A DNA stretch of 18,486 nt from Caldilineaceae bacterium (lineage in GTDB: Bacteria > Chloroflexota > Anaerolineae > Caldilineales > Caldilineaceae), in NCBI GenBank assembly GCA_026645575.1, contig JAPKMW010000151.1, positions 1-18,486 of the forward strand, read 5' to 3'. Made by a program: the position numbers and the translations under genes. The notes beneath the pieces are model-generated. The model ran no database searches. It had not been told where the DNA came from and saw only the letters and a program-made list of their open reading frames with translations. The first letter of the stretch is position 1. Every line of letters begins with the position of its first letter. Shown here one piece after another: positions 8,237-14,248 of the stretch.

Positions 8237-8891
8237 GCAAATGTTCCCCTTTGCGCGCCAATGACTCTTTGATCTTTGCCGGTACGCCAATTGCTGTCAC
8301 CTGCTCCGGTAGGTTGCAATGGACTAACGCCCCAGCCCCCACCGTACTCCAGCGGCCGACACTCCGTTGGGACATAATGGTTGCCCCAATCCCCACCAAT
8401 GTCCCTTCGCCCACCTGCACATCGCCGCCGAGATGCACGCCAGGGGCGACATGGGCATGATCACCAATGTGATTATGGTGATCAACCGTACAGCCTGTAT
8501 TGAGGATCACATTGGCGCCAATCGTGCTGCCGGTATTGACGACAACGCCACCAAATACCACCGTGCCGGGACCTAGCTTGACGTCTGGCGCAATGATGGC
8601 GCGCGGGTGACAAACCGTCGCAAAGCGGTAGCCCTGCGCTTGCAACTCCAGGTAGAGTGATTTACGCACCCAATTGTTGCCAATGGCGATAACAAGGGCA
8701 TCGTGCGCAATGGTGGCGACAGCATAGAGCGTACCCAGAACGGGCAAGCCGAGCCGCTCTTGACCAATAAGGCTTGGGTTATCGTCCAAATAGCCAATGG
8801 GTTGGCTGTCGGCGCCGGCATCCCTGGCCCGCAATAGTGCATCCGCCACCACTTGGGCATGACCGCCGGCGCCAATAAGTAAGATTCGCAC
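8193..8891 (-). CDS. Sugar N-acetyltransferase, NeuD/PglD-type
   Basis: This is a 232-residue left-handed beta-helix acetyltransferase. The N-terminal Rossmann part starts with LLIGAGGHA (residues 4-12), which binds the UDP-sugar. Hexapeptide repeats run from about 96 to 190 and include VDHHNHIGDHAHVAPG. His138 corresponds by position to the catalytic base of Campylobacter PglD. GVPAK near 202-206 closes the domain. By family it transfers acetyl from acetyl-CoA to the 4-amino group of a UDP-amino sugar, the step after the neighbouring aminotransferase. The start is GTG at 8891, supported by the purine-rich AAGGAAGGGA just upstream on the minus strand. It lies 114 bases downstream of the phosphoglycosyl transferase gene and overlaps the aminotransferase gene by 44 bases. 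O-acetylation of sialic acid (NeuD) is an alternative, but the partner genes favour the PglD role. Confidence 0.88.
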   Translation of the reverse strand: MRILLIGAGGHAQVVADALLRARDAGADSQPIGYLDDNPSLIGQERLGLPVLGTLYAVATIAHDALVIAIGNNWVRKSLYLELQAQGYRFATVCHPRAIIAPDVKLGPGTVVFGGVVVNTGSTIGANVILNTGCTVDHHNHIGDHAHVAPGVHLGGDVQVGEGTLVGIGATIMSQRSVGRWSTVGAGALVHCNLPEQVTAIGVPAKIKESLARKGEHLHESYRNASQPAYAQ

Positions 8892-8960
8892 TGGTTCCCT
8901 TCCTTTCTCTCCTAAAGAGCGGGCTTATAGAGAAAACGCATAGACTCCGCACATGCCATA

Positions 8961-8994
8961 GGGGCGTCCCCTTGCGGGTGCCCGCACACGCCCC
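8961..8994. repeat. Intercistronic two-part hairpin
   Basis: GGGGCGT (8961-8967) pairs with ACGCCCC (8988-8994), enclosing a small inner hairpin GCGGG/CCCGC (8974-8978 with 8981-8985). It lies in the 114-base gap between the phosphoglycosyl transferase and acetyltransferase genes. Neither strand has a T-run after it, so it looks like a REP-like or mRNA-stabilising element, not a terminator. Confidence 0.6.
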
Positions 8995-9005
8995 AAAAAT
9001 GGAAT

Positions 9006-9614
9006 TTAACTCCGGCTCCCTAAAAACTTCTCGACAGTGACCTGCCCGGTTTGATTGATTCCTTCGCGTAGTAAAACTTTTTGGCCGGTCAACCACAAAA
9101 TTTTGAGATCCAGCCACAAGGAACAGTGGTCCACATACCAAACATCCAGGGCAAATTTTTCGTCCCAACTAATCTTGTTGCGCCCATTGGCTTGCGCCCA
9201 GCCGGTAATCCCCGGTCGTACGTGATGCCGCCGCGCCTGTTCCGGCGTATAGCGCGCCAGGTACTCCATCAGTAGGGGACGGGGGCCGACCAAACTCATG
9301 GCGCCGGTCAGCACATTGAAAAGCTCCGGCAACTCATCCAGGCTTGTACTGCGCAGGAAGCGCCCAAAGGCCGGTAATCGTTGCGTATCGGGCAGCAGGT
9401 TGCCTTCGCCATCCCGCGCATCGGTCATGGTGCGAAATTTATAGATCACAAAAGGTTTGCCATACAAACCGGGCCGCTCTTGGCGAAAAAGAACCGGCGC
9501 GCCCAGCACAAGCCGCACCACCACCGCCACCAGCAAGAAGAGGGGCGAAAGCAAAATGATCAGCAGGGTTGCTACCAGTAGATCGAACCACCGTTTGCCA
9601 TAATGTCGGTACAT
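9006..9614 (-). CDS. Small monotopic phosphoglycosyl transferase (PglC/EpsL-like)
   Basis: This 202-residue enzyme transfers a sugar-1-phosphate from a UDP-sugar to undecaprenyl phosphate, the first membrane step of glycan assembly. The N-terminus YRHYGKRWFDLLVA leads into one hydrophobic segment (about 10-38), expected to be the re-entrant membrane helix of the family. The catalytic Asp-Glu dyad is in SLDELPELFN (D93, E94). FRTM (60-63), SLVGPRP (107-113) and RPGITGWAQ (133-141) are also standard. At about 200 residues it is the minimal PglC form, without the long N-terminal domain of WbaP or WcaJ. The ATG at 9614 is chosen over an upstream start at 9740 because AGGAG lies 5 bases before it and the protein then begins at the conserved region. 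It is first of the trio phosphoglycosyl transferase, acetyltransferase, aminotransferase. The preferred sugar is inferred from those partners. Confidence 0.92.
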   Translation of the reverse strand: MYRHYGKRWFDLLVATLLIILLSPLFLLVAVVVRLVLGAPVLFRQERPGLYGKPFVIYKFRTMTDARDGEGNLLPDTQRLPAFGRFLRSTSLDELPELFNVLTGAMSLVGPRPLLMEYLARYTPEQARRHHVRPGITGWAQANGRNKISWDEKFALDVWYVDHCSLWLDLKILWLTGQKVLLREGINQTGQVTVEKFLGSRS

Positions 9615-9628
9615 CTCTTCTCCTCTAC

Positions 9629-9650
9629 CCCTGGGGGAAACACCCCAGGG
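9629..9650 (-). promoter_or_regulatory. 5' UTR hairpin ahead of the phosphoglycosyl transferase gene
   Basis: CCCTGGGG (9629-9636) pairs with CCCCAGGG (9643-9650) around a 6-base loop. On the minus-strand transcript it ends only a few bases before the AGGAG ribosome binding site of the gene starting at 9614. It could therefore affect translation or mRNA stability. Between here and 9858 I see no further structure or clear promoter. Confidence 0.45.
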
Positions 9651-9858
9651 AAATTCACGCCAGAGGAACCCTTGCAGCGATGGGCGAACAGATGATGACG
9701 AAGGCGGTAGCGGAAACGTTGGGAAACAACTGGAAAACATAGAATAACAATACCTATCGATTGGTCGGGTAGCAGTTTGCGTTGAACAGGCGCTGGTGCT
9801 ACCCTAAAAAAGACAAAACAGAGCCGCTGCATGTGATGAACATACAGACTATGAAATG

Positions 9859-9899
9859 CTCACGGCTTCGCTCATCCTTGTCACAGGAGAAGCCGTGAG
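9859..9899. repeat. 11-bp inverted repeat
   Basis: CTCACGGCTTC (9859-9869) is perfectly complementary to GAAGCCGTGAG (9889-9899) around a 19-base loop. It lies between the stop of the GT4 gene (9966) and the start region of the phosphoglycosyl transferase gene, next to a second hairpin at 9923-9956. There is no T-run immediately after it on either strand. Confidence 0.65.
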
Positions 9900-9922
9900 T
9901 GCCGGTTCGTTTTGTTACAACT

Positions 9923-9962
9923 GGCGTCACCGTGGTCACTACACCGCGGTGACGTCTTTTTT
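9923..9962. terminator. Terminator-like hairpin after the first GT4 gene
   Basis: GGCGTCACCG (9923-9932) pairs with CGGTGACGTC (9947-9956), with one G-T wobble. T6 follows on the + strand at 9957-9962. The only nearby upstream gene is on the minus strand, where the hairpin starts just after the stop codon at 9966 and is preceded by an A-run but followed by no T-run. It may mark the end of the GT4 transcript or block antisense transcription. Confidence 0.45.
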
Positions 9963-9965
9963 ATT

Positions 9966-11159
9966 TCAGGCTACTTGCGATTGATAACCTGGCGATAAAC
10001 CAATTTGCTTGCTTGCGAGCAAGCGCTGATACTCCGCCTTGACTTTGCTAAAGACAAACTCTTCATCAAAGCGCTGTTCGGCCAGCCGGCGTCCGGCGGC
10101 GCCTAGTTGTTGAGCGTAGGTCGGTTGCTGTAACAAGCGGAGAATGGCAGCCGCCAACGCCTCAACCTGCCCAAGCGGCGTCAACAACCCATTGTGTTCA
10201 TGTTCCACGGCCTCGCGACAACCGCGAATATCGGTGACGATACAAGGTACCCCCATGGCGGACGCTTCCATTGGCGAGCGCGGAAAGCCTTCACGATGAG
10301 AAGGCAGGACAAAGATGTCCATCAAGCCGTACAACGCCGGCATATCCTGACGCAGACCGGTAAAGGTAAAGGCATGGGCAACCCCGTATTCCTGCGCCAC
10401 GGTAGGCGTCAGTGCATCGGCTTTTTCCTGGTCAAGCGGCCCGATGATCAGAAATTGGGTGGTTGGCGCCACCGCCAACACCTGTTTGGCGGCCTGCAAT
10501 AGCTCTAGAATCCCCTTCTCGGCCACCAGCCGCCCGACAAAGCCTACCACGGGGCGATCTGGATCCAGCTTGAATTCTGCCCGCCGTTGGGCTAATGCCT
10601 GGGCATCAAGCCGGTGACGGTCAAAGCGGCGCAGATCAATCCCGTTGCCCAAAAACTTAATCTTTTCCGGTGCGCAGATTCCTTCGGCAATGGCCGTTTG
10701 AATATCCTCGCTATTTTGCGAAAGGATGACATCAGAGCAGCGCGCCGCCAATTTTTCCAGGGTGATGTAAAAGCGACGGATGGCTGGCTTGGTGCCGGCA
10801 TGAAAATAAAAGCCGTGTAACGTATTGACCACAAAGGGCACACCAGCCAACCGCGCCGCCACCTGCCCCAACAACCCCGGTTTGGGGTTGTGGGTATGGA
10901 CAATGGTAAAGCGCTCTCGCCGCATGATCCGCACCAGCCGCCCCAACGCCTGTAAATCGGCCAGTGGCGACAGGGTGCGCGTCATCGGCGCACTGATATG
11001 CGGAATGCCGGCGGCAGTCAAGACCGGCACATCGGGACCGGGGGTCGAAATCCCGGTCACCGCATAGCCGGCGGCCTGAATGCTGCGTAATTGGTTCAAC
11101 AGTAAATAGCGTAGTGAGAGATCGATGGTCGTAATATGGGCAATCTTGACGACAGTCAT
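9966..11159 (-). CDS. GT4-family glycosyltransferase
   Basis: This is a 397-residue GT-B-fold retaining glycosyltransferase that adds a sugar to the lipid-linked glycan on the cytoplasmic side. The N-terminal acceptor domain has HTHNPKPG at 88-95 and VNTLHGFYFH at 111-120, wording typical of the GT4 branch found in exopolysaccharide clusters. The donor-binding domain has GNGID (171-175), GRLVAEKG (209-216) and the E-x7-E motif EGFPRSPME with Glu290 and Glu298. Length is normal. The ATG at 11159 has AAGGAG five bases upstream. It is separated from the downstream trio by about 350 bases containing two hairpins, so that trio may be transcribed separately. It is preceded by a repeat-rich gap with a possible operator. 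The donor and acceptor sugars cannot be read from sequence. Confidence 0.9.
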   Translation of the reverse strand: MTVVKIAHITTIDLSLRYLLLNQLRSIQAAGYAVTGISTPGPDVPVLTAAGIPHISAPMTRTLSPLADLQALGRLVRIMRRERFTIVHTHNPKPGLLGQVAARLAGVPFVVNTLHGFYFHAGTKPAIRRFYITLEKLAARCSDVILSQNSEDIQTAIAEGICAPEKIKFLGNGIDLRRFDRHRLDAQALAQRRAEFKLDPDRPVVGFVGRLVAEKGILELLQAAKQVLAVAPTTQFLIIGPLDQEKADALTPTVAQEYGVAHAFTFTGLRQDMPALYGLMDIFVLPSHREGFPRSPMEASAMGVPCIVTDIRGCREAVEHEHNGLLTPLGQVEALAAAILRLLQQPTYAQQLGAAGRRLAEQRFDEEFVFSKVKAEYQRLLASKQIGLSPGYQSQVA

Positions 11160-11298
11160 CCCATCTCCTTGTGATCGTTTCGTTTTGGTTCGTGTGCGTA
11201 CATCATGCCGGTTCAGCGGGTGTAAGCGTGGATGGCCGAATCGGTCAAGCCAACTGGACGTTATGACGTAGTGCTGTCTTAGTTTATCGCAAATTTGT

Positions 11299-11334
11299 AC
11301 TGTAATATACTTACAGTAAGTGAAATCAACTTAC
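11299..11334. promoter_or_regulatory. Candidate operator: ACTTAC/GTAAGT palindromes
   Basis: ACTTACAGTAAGT (11309-11321) is a perfect 6+1+6 palindrome. ACTGTAA (11299-11305) also pairs with TTACAGT (11311-11317), and another ACTTAC lies at 11329-11334. The block is AT-rich and upstream of the minus-strand GT4 gene starting at 11159; TATATT on the minus strand at 11304-11309 could be a -10 element, without a good -35. The motif resembles the palindromes at 14131-14160. Confidence 0.4.
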
Positions 11335-11387
11335 AATATTTTTGGACTTCTATTGGGCATTTGTATGGTTTGTTTTCTCGTAGCTAC

Positions 11388-11452
11388 GCTGCTCTGTACG
11401 AGTCCGTGACTCGTAACCGACTAGTGCGAGTCACGGACTCGCACTGAGCAGC
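11388..11452. repeat. Long compound hairpin with CGAGTC core
   Basis: GAGTCCGTGACTCG (11400-11413) is perfectly complementary to CGAGTCACGGACTC (11427-11440), and outer arms GCTGCTC (11388-11394) and GAGCAGC (11446-11452) also pair. Each inner arm is itself palindromic, with a CGT or ACG centre between GAGTC and GACTC. The element therefore holds two inverted copies of one small hairpin. It is related to the element at 11480-11502 by the shared core GTCACGGAC. Confidence 0.8.
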
Positions 11453-11479
11453 ACTTGTTTTTAAACGCTTACTAAGCTT

Positions 11480-11502
11480 CTCGCCCGTCACGGACGGGCG
11501 AG
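11480..11502. repeat. Perfect 10-bp hairpin with ACG loop
   Basis: CTCGCCCGTC (11480-11489) and GACGGGCGAG (11493-11502) pair perfectly around ACG. It lies just after the minus-strand deacetylase stop at 11508 but has no T-run. A near copy (22 of 25 positions over 11476-11500 against 12347-12371) lies in the same orientation at the other end of the deacetylase gene. Confidence 0.75.
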
Positions 11503-11507
11503 TGTCG

Positions 11508-12329
11508 TTAACGCAAACGGGCATAAAACGCTTCTTCATTCGCCATCCGCCCCGCTACTTTCGCGCGAAAGTAGCGCCAACCATCACTGCGTCGAATCGG
11601 TAGGCGCGGAATGCGATAGGGATGAAAGGCCGCGCCTGTAGCGGCGCCACCCCCGCCGATGACCGCCGTTTCATAATATTGACCGATCTGGACTTCCAAC
11701 GCCGGGCGCCAGCGGGCGCGCGGATAACAGAAGTGCTTGGGCGTTATGCCGATGCGTTCTTGCAAGAGCGCCAATGGTTTTGTCAATTCCTCCTCGACTG
11801 CTTCCGGCGCGACCGCCGTCAGATCGGGGTGCGTATGGGTGTGGGCGCCCAACGTCACCAGCCCGGACGCCGCCATTTCGGCCAACATGCCCCAAGTAAC
11901 CGGCTCTACCGCCAGATGGGGATAGCTGACCATTGGGTAGGCCACCCGCTCCTCGACAAAGCCGGTGGTGACAAAGAGAATGGCCGGCAATTGCCAGCGC
12001 TGCAACAGCGGGTAGACGGTGGTATAGAAGTCAAGGTAGCCATCATCAAAGGTCAATACTATGTTGCCGGCGACATTGCTCCCGCTTTGTAATCGCTGTA
12101 ACGCCGCGTCATAGGCAATGACGCGACCGCTCTGGGCCAGATAGGCCAATTGCCGTTCCACCAGCGCCGGCGCCAGATCCAATTCGATGGGCAGGCGCCC
12201 GGTGACGCTATGGTAGATCAAAAATGTACACCCGGTTTGCACGGGCGACCGCAGCCGCCCGCTGAGGAACAGCACCTCTTTGATACATCGTTGCACCCAC
12301 GTTTTGGCATTCATCCTGATTTTTCTCAT
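11508..12329 (-). CDS. NodB-type polysaccharide deacetylase
   Basis: This carbohydrate esterase family 4 protein probably removes acetyl groups from N-acetyl sugars in the glycan made by this locus. With the start at 12329 it has 273 residues. Motif 1 is LTFDDGY (the FDDG at about 94-97, containing the catalytic base and a metal ligand). Motif 2 is HTHTH (about 163-167, metal-binding histidines). Motif 3 is CYPRARWRP (about 201-209). A hydrophobic patch near residues 18-24 is too short for a convincing signal peptide, so cellular location is open. No start has a good ribosome binding site: ATG at 12329, ATG at 12314 and GTG at 12362 are all possible, and the last would run into a hairpin repeat. 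Related hairpin repeats flank the gene on both sides. Between it and the upstream GT4 gene lies the 12433-12624 repeat. Confidence 0.85.
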   Translation of the reverse strand: MRKIRMNAKTWVQRCIKEVLFLSGRLRSPVQTGCTFLIYHSVTGRLPIELDLAPALVERQLAYLAQSGRVIAYDAALQRLQSGSNVAGNIVLTFDDGYLDFYTTVYPLLQRWQLPAILFVTTGFVEERVAYPMVSYPHLAVEPVTWGMLAEMAASGLVTLGAHTHTHPDLTAVAPEAVEEELTKPLALLQERIGITPKHFCYPRARWRPALEVQIGQYYETAVIGGGGAATGAAFHPYRIPRLPIRRSDGWRYFRAKVAGRMANEEAFYARLR

Positions 12330-12352
12330 AGTGTCACAACAAGTTAGCTCTT

Positions 12353-12381
12353 CGCCTGTCACGGACGGGCGTCCGCCCGTC
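12353..12381. repeat. Second GTC-ACG-GAC hairpin, three-arm form
   Basis: CGCCTGTC (12353-12360) pairs with GACGGGCG (12364-12371) around ACG with one wobble. Alternatively GACGGGC (12364-12370) pairs with GCCCGTC (12375-12381) around GTCC. The two pairings are mutually exclusive. It is a near copy of the element at 11480-11502 and sits upstream of the deacetylase start. Confidence 0.65.
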
Positions 12382-12432
12382 GTTGACTATTCGCGCTTAG
12401 GCCACTATAAATTAAATGTTTTGGTATTAAAC

Positions 12433-12624
12433 GTAGGGGTATGAGGTCGGGCGAGGCTCACTTGGTTCGGTGTGACCAATAGATTTGCCCGACCTCGTAC
12501 CCGTCTAACCGAATCCTGAAAAACTGAATAGAGCGTAAAATAATTTCGTTAGACGGGCACGAAGTCGGGCGAATGGGCCTTACACACTATAATTGATCGG
12601 TCCCGCCCGACTTCATGCCCCTAC
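12433..12624. repeat. Quadruple-arm palindromic repeat, potential four-way junction
   Basis: Four related arms lie at 12433-12453 (+), 12486-12509 (-), 12548-12571 (+) and 12604-12624 (-), all built on a GGGyAyGArGTCGGGC core. Hairpin 1 pairs 12437-12452 with 12487-12502; hairpin 2 pairs 12555-12571 with 12604-12620. The flanks pair too: GTCTAAC (12503-12509) with GTTAGAC (12548-12554), and GTAG (12433-12436) with CTAC (12621-12624). The four helices abut with no unpaired junction bases. The spacers between arms (12453-12486, 12510-12547, 12572-12603) form the loops. It fills the gap between the deacetylase and second GT4 genes. Confidence 0.85.
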
Positions 12625-12656
12625 GGCAAATACTGAAAAACTTCGTTGATAACTAC

Positions 12657-13907
12657 TTAGCTGGTCTGTGACCGGTGTCCGACTGGGGGTGACTGTAAAA
12701 TCGTTGTATAAATTTCTTCAATCGCGGTGACGCGCTGTTTGATATGATAACGCGCTTCGACTTTGGCCGCCCCCTGTTGCCCCATCCGTTGCCGCTGCGC
12801 TGGGTCAGCCAGCAAAGCCAACACCTGTTGCGCCAGTTGATCAACCGCTCCTGCCGGCGCCAATCGTCCTTCGCCGCCATCCGTGATCACTTCGGGAATG
12901 CCGCCGACAGCCGTCGCTACCACCGGTTTACCCAGCGTCATCGCTTCCAACAGGGCAATGGGCAGCCCCTCAAAGTGCGAGGTCATGAGATAGAGATCCA
13001 TCAGCCCGATACAACGCCGGCCATCGGCACGAAAACCGGGCAAGCGCACCCGTTCCTGTAAGCCCAATTCGGCGACCTTGGCACGCACTACGCCCATCTC
13101 CGGCCCATCACCCACCAGCAGAAAAGTGACCTGCGGCTGTTGTTGCGCCACCTGCGCCGCCACTGCCAGCCAGTCGGTCAGCCGCTTTTGCGTGCGAAAG
13201 ACCGCTACGCTCCCCACCACCGCATGGTCGGCGGGAATGGCAAATTCAGCGCGCAAGGCGTCCAACCCGGTCGCTTCCTGGCGCACCTGCTCGACCGGCA
13301 CGCCATTAAACAAGGTGCGCACGGTCGTCTTCTTGTCCCCACCCGCCCGCTGGATCGACGCCTGCACCTCTGCCGACACGGTGATGACCTGCTGCTGCCA
13401 ACCAAAGGTGGCGTTATGCAGCCGGCGGGTCAGCGGGTGATAGCGTTCTAAGAGATTGTGTTCCGTGTAGACCACCGGCACGCCCAATTGCCGCCCCACC
13501 AACCGCGCCAAGATCCCGGCCACCGGCATATCGGCATGAATCAAATCAAAGTGCTGGCGTTGTTGCCAGGCATAGAGCCGTCGATAGGCCAGCGGCAACG
13601 TGAAGGCCGACTGGAATGAGCGCGGCGCGGTGACGGTTGCGTGTTGCGTGTTGACTTCGGCGATCTCAGTCGAGCCGCTTGGTGCGTGTTGCGTGTTGCG
13701 CTGCCTAGTTGATAATCCGTCTAAGCAAGTAACCGGAATGCCGGCGGCTTCAATTTGCGGCACGAGGGTTGCTTTCCACGGTACAAGATAGGCCACCTGA
13801 TAGGCAAAGCGCTCCCGGTCGAGATAGGGCAAACTGTCAACCAGCAACCGTTCGGCGCCGCCCAGGCCCAGGCTTTTGATGAGTAATAAAATCTTGGATT
13901 TGGTCAC
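12657..13907 (-). CDS. GT4-family glycosyltransferase with heptamer-repeat insert
   Basis: This is a second GT-B retaining glycosyltransferase, 416 residues. The N-terminus KILLLIKSLGLGGAERLL (GGAE at about 16-19) is the classic acceptor-domain start. The donor domain has TLFNGV near 198-203, LVGDGPE (264-270) and the E-x7-E motif FEGLPIALLE with Glu313 and Glu321. I use GTG at 13907, with GGAAAG nine bases upstream and the conserved strand beginning at residue 4. A TTG at 13934 would add nine residues but has no ribosome binding site. Residues about 68-100 form an unusual insert with NTQHA twice (71-75 and 86-90), encoded by CGCAACA-type heptamer repeats. It falls in a loop of the acceptor domain before the conserved FDLIHAD segment, so the fold should survive. 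It shares a divergent control region with the + gene at 14249. Substrates are unknown. Confidence 0.87.
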   Translation of the reverse strand: MTKSKILLLIKSLGLGGAERLLVDSLPYLDRERFAYQVAYLVPWKATLVPQIEAAGIPVTCLDGLSTRQRNTQHAPSGSTEIAEVNTQHATVTAPRSFQSAFTLPLAYRRLYAWQQRQHFDLIHADMPVAGILARLVGRQLGVPVVYTEHNLLERYHPLTRRLHNATFGWQQQVITVSAEVQASIQRAGGDKKTTVRTLFNGVPVEQVRQEATGLDALRAEFAIPADHAVVGSVAVFRTQKRLTDWLAVAAQVAQQQPQVTFLLVGDGPEMGVVRAKVAELGLQERVRLPGFRADGRRCIGLMDLYLMTSHFEGLPIALLEAMTLGKPVVATAVGGIPEVITDGGEGRLAPAGAVDQLAQQVLALLADPAQRQRMGQQGAAKVEARYHIKQRVTAIEEIYTTILQSPPVGHRSQTS

Positions 13908-14109
13908 AGCGATAGACTTTCCGATGAATCGCAATCGGTAGAGGCGCGGATTTTGATAGCGCGGATCATCCCCCTACCCTGCCGGCATCTGCATAATCCG
14001 CATCTGTATTTAATGGACGTGAGCAATTTATTTCGCTACGCGGTGATTACCGGTTTATTTACCAAACATCCATCAAAACAGCGCTTCGGTGCAATAACCT
14101 TACGCTCAG
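13908..14109. other. Leader region of the second GT4 gene
   Basis: This gap of about 200 bases lies inside the divergent interval. It holds a direct repeat GCGCGGAT at 13944-13951 and 13959-13966, and GCGGAT/ATCCGC inverted elements around 13961-13966 and 13996-14001. A minus-strand -10 TATACT lies at 14108-14113, overlapping the + strand TATAAT at 14110-14115. It has no good -35, so the GT4 promoter is tentative. Confidence 0.35.
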
Positions 14110-14130
14110 TATAATACAAAAGGATGAAAA

Positions 14131-14160
14131 GTAAGCTTACTGTTTTGTTTGTAAACTTAC
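14131..14160. promoter_or_regulatory. Two palindromic sites 20 bp apart, candidate operator
   Basis: GTAAGCTTAC (14131-14140, a perfect palindrome) and GTAAACTTAC (14151-14160, a near palindrome) are separated by ten bases, so their centres are 20 bp, or about two helical turns, apart. Two protein dimers could bind the same DNA face. They lie between the + promoter at 14214 and the weaker elements at 14108-14115, and overlap where the minus-strand GT4 promoter would have its -35. Confidence 0.5.
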
Positions 14161-14213
14161 ACTTTGTATGCGATTCTCAACAGTAGGCGCAAACACAAAC
14201 AGATGTTCTGTGG

Positions 14214-14242
14214 TTGACAACTACACTGAACCAACATATACT
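14214..14242 (+). promoter_or_regulatory. Near-consensus promoter giving a leaderless mRNA
   Basis: TTGACA (14214-14219) is a perfect -35 and TATACT (14237-14242) a 5/6 -10, with a 17-base spacer. The expected transcription start, about 7 bases downstream, is at or next to the A of the ATG at 14249. No Shine-Dalgarno sequence precedes that ATG, which fits leaderless translation. Confidence 0.75.
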
Positions 14243-14248
14243 ACGCTT

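Noticed and set aside
9615..9740. A longer start for the phosphoglycosyl transferase
   Set aside because: The extra 42 residues are Pro/Ser-rich and unlike the family. They would translate the hairpin at 9629-9650, and a good ribosome binding site precedes 9614.
12433..12624. A tRNA-like or known riboswitch structure
   Set aside because: The cloverleaf shape is superficial: the stems are 16-17 bp long and there is no anticodon loop, T-loop or CCA-like end. The four arms are copies of one repeat.
14168..14248. An N-terminal extension of the nuclease-like protein
   Set aside because: The extension lies upstream of, or overlaps, the near-consensus promoter at 14214-14242 and has no ribosome binding site or family-like sequence.
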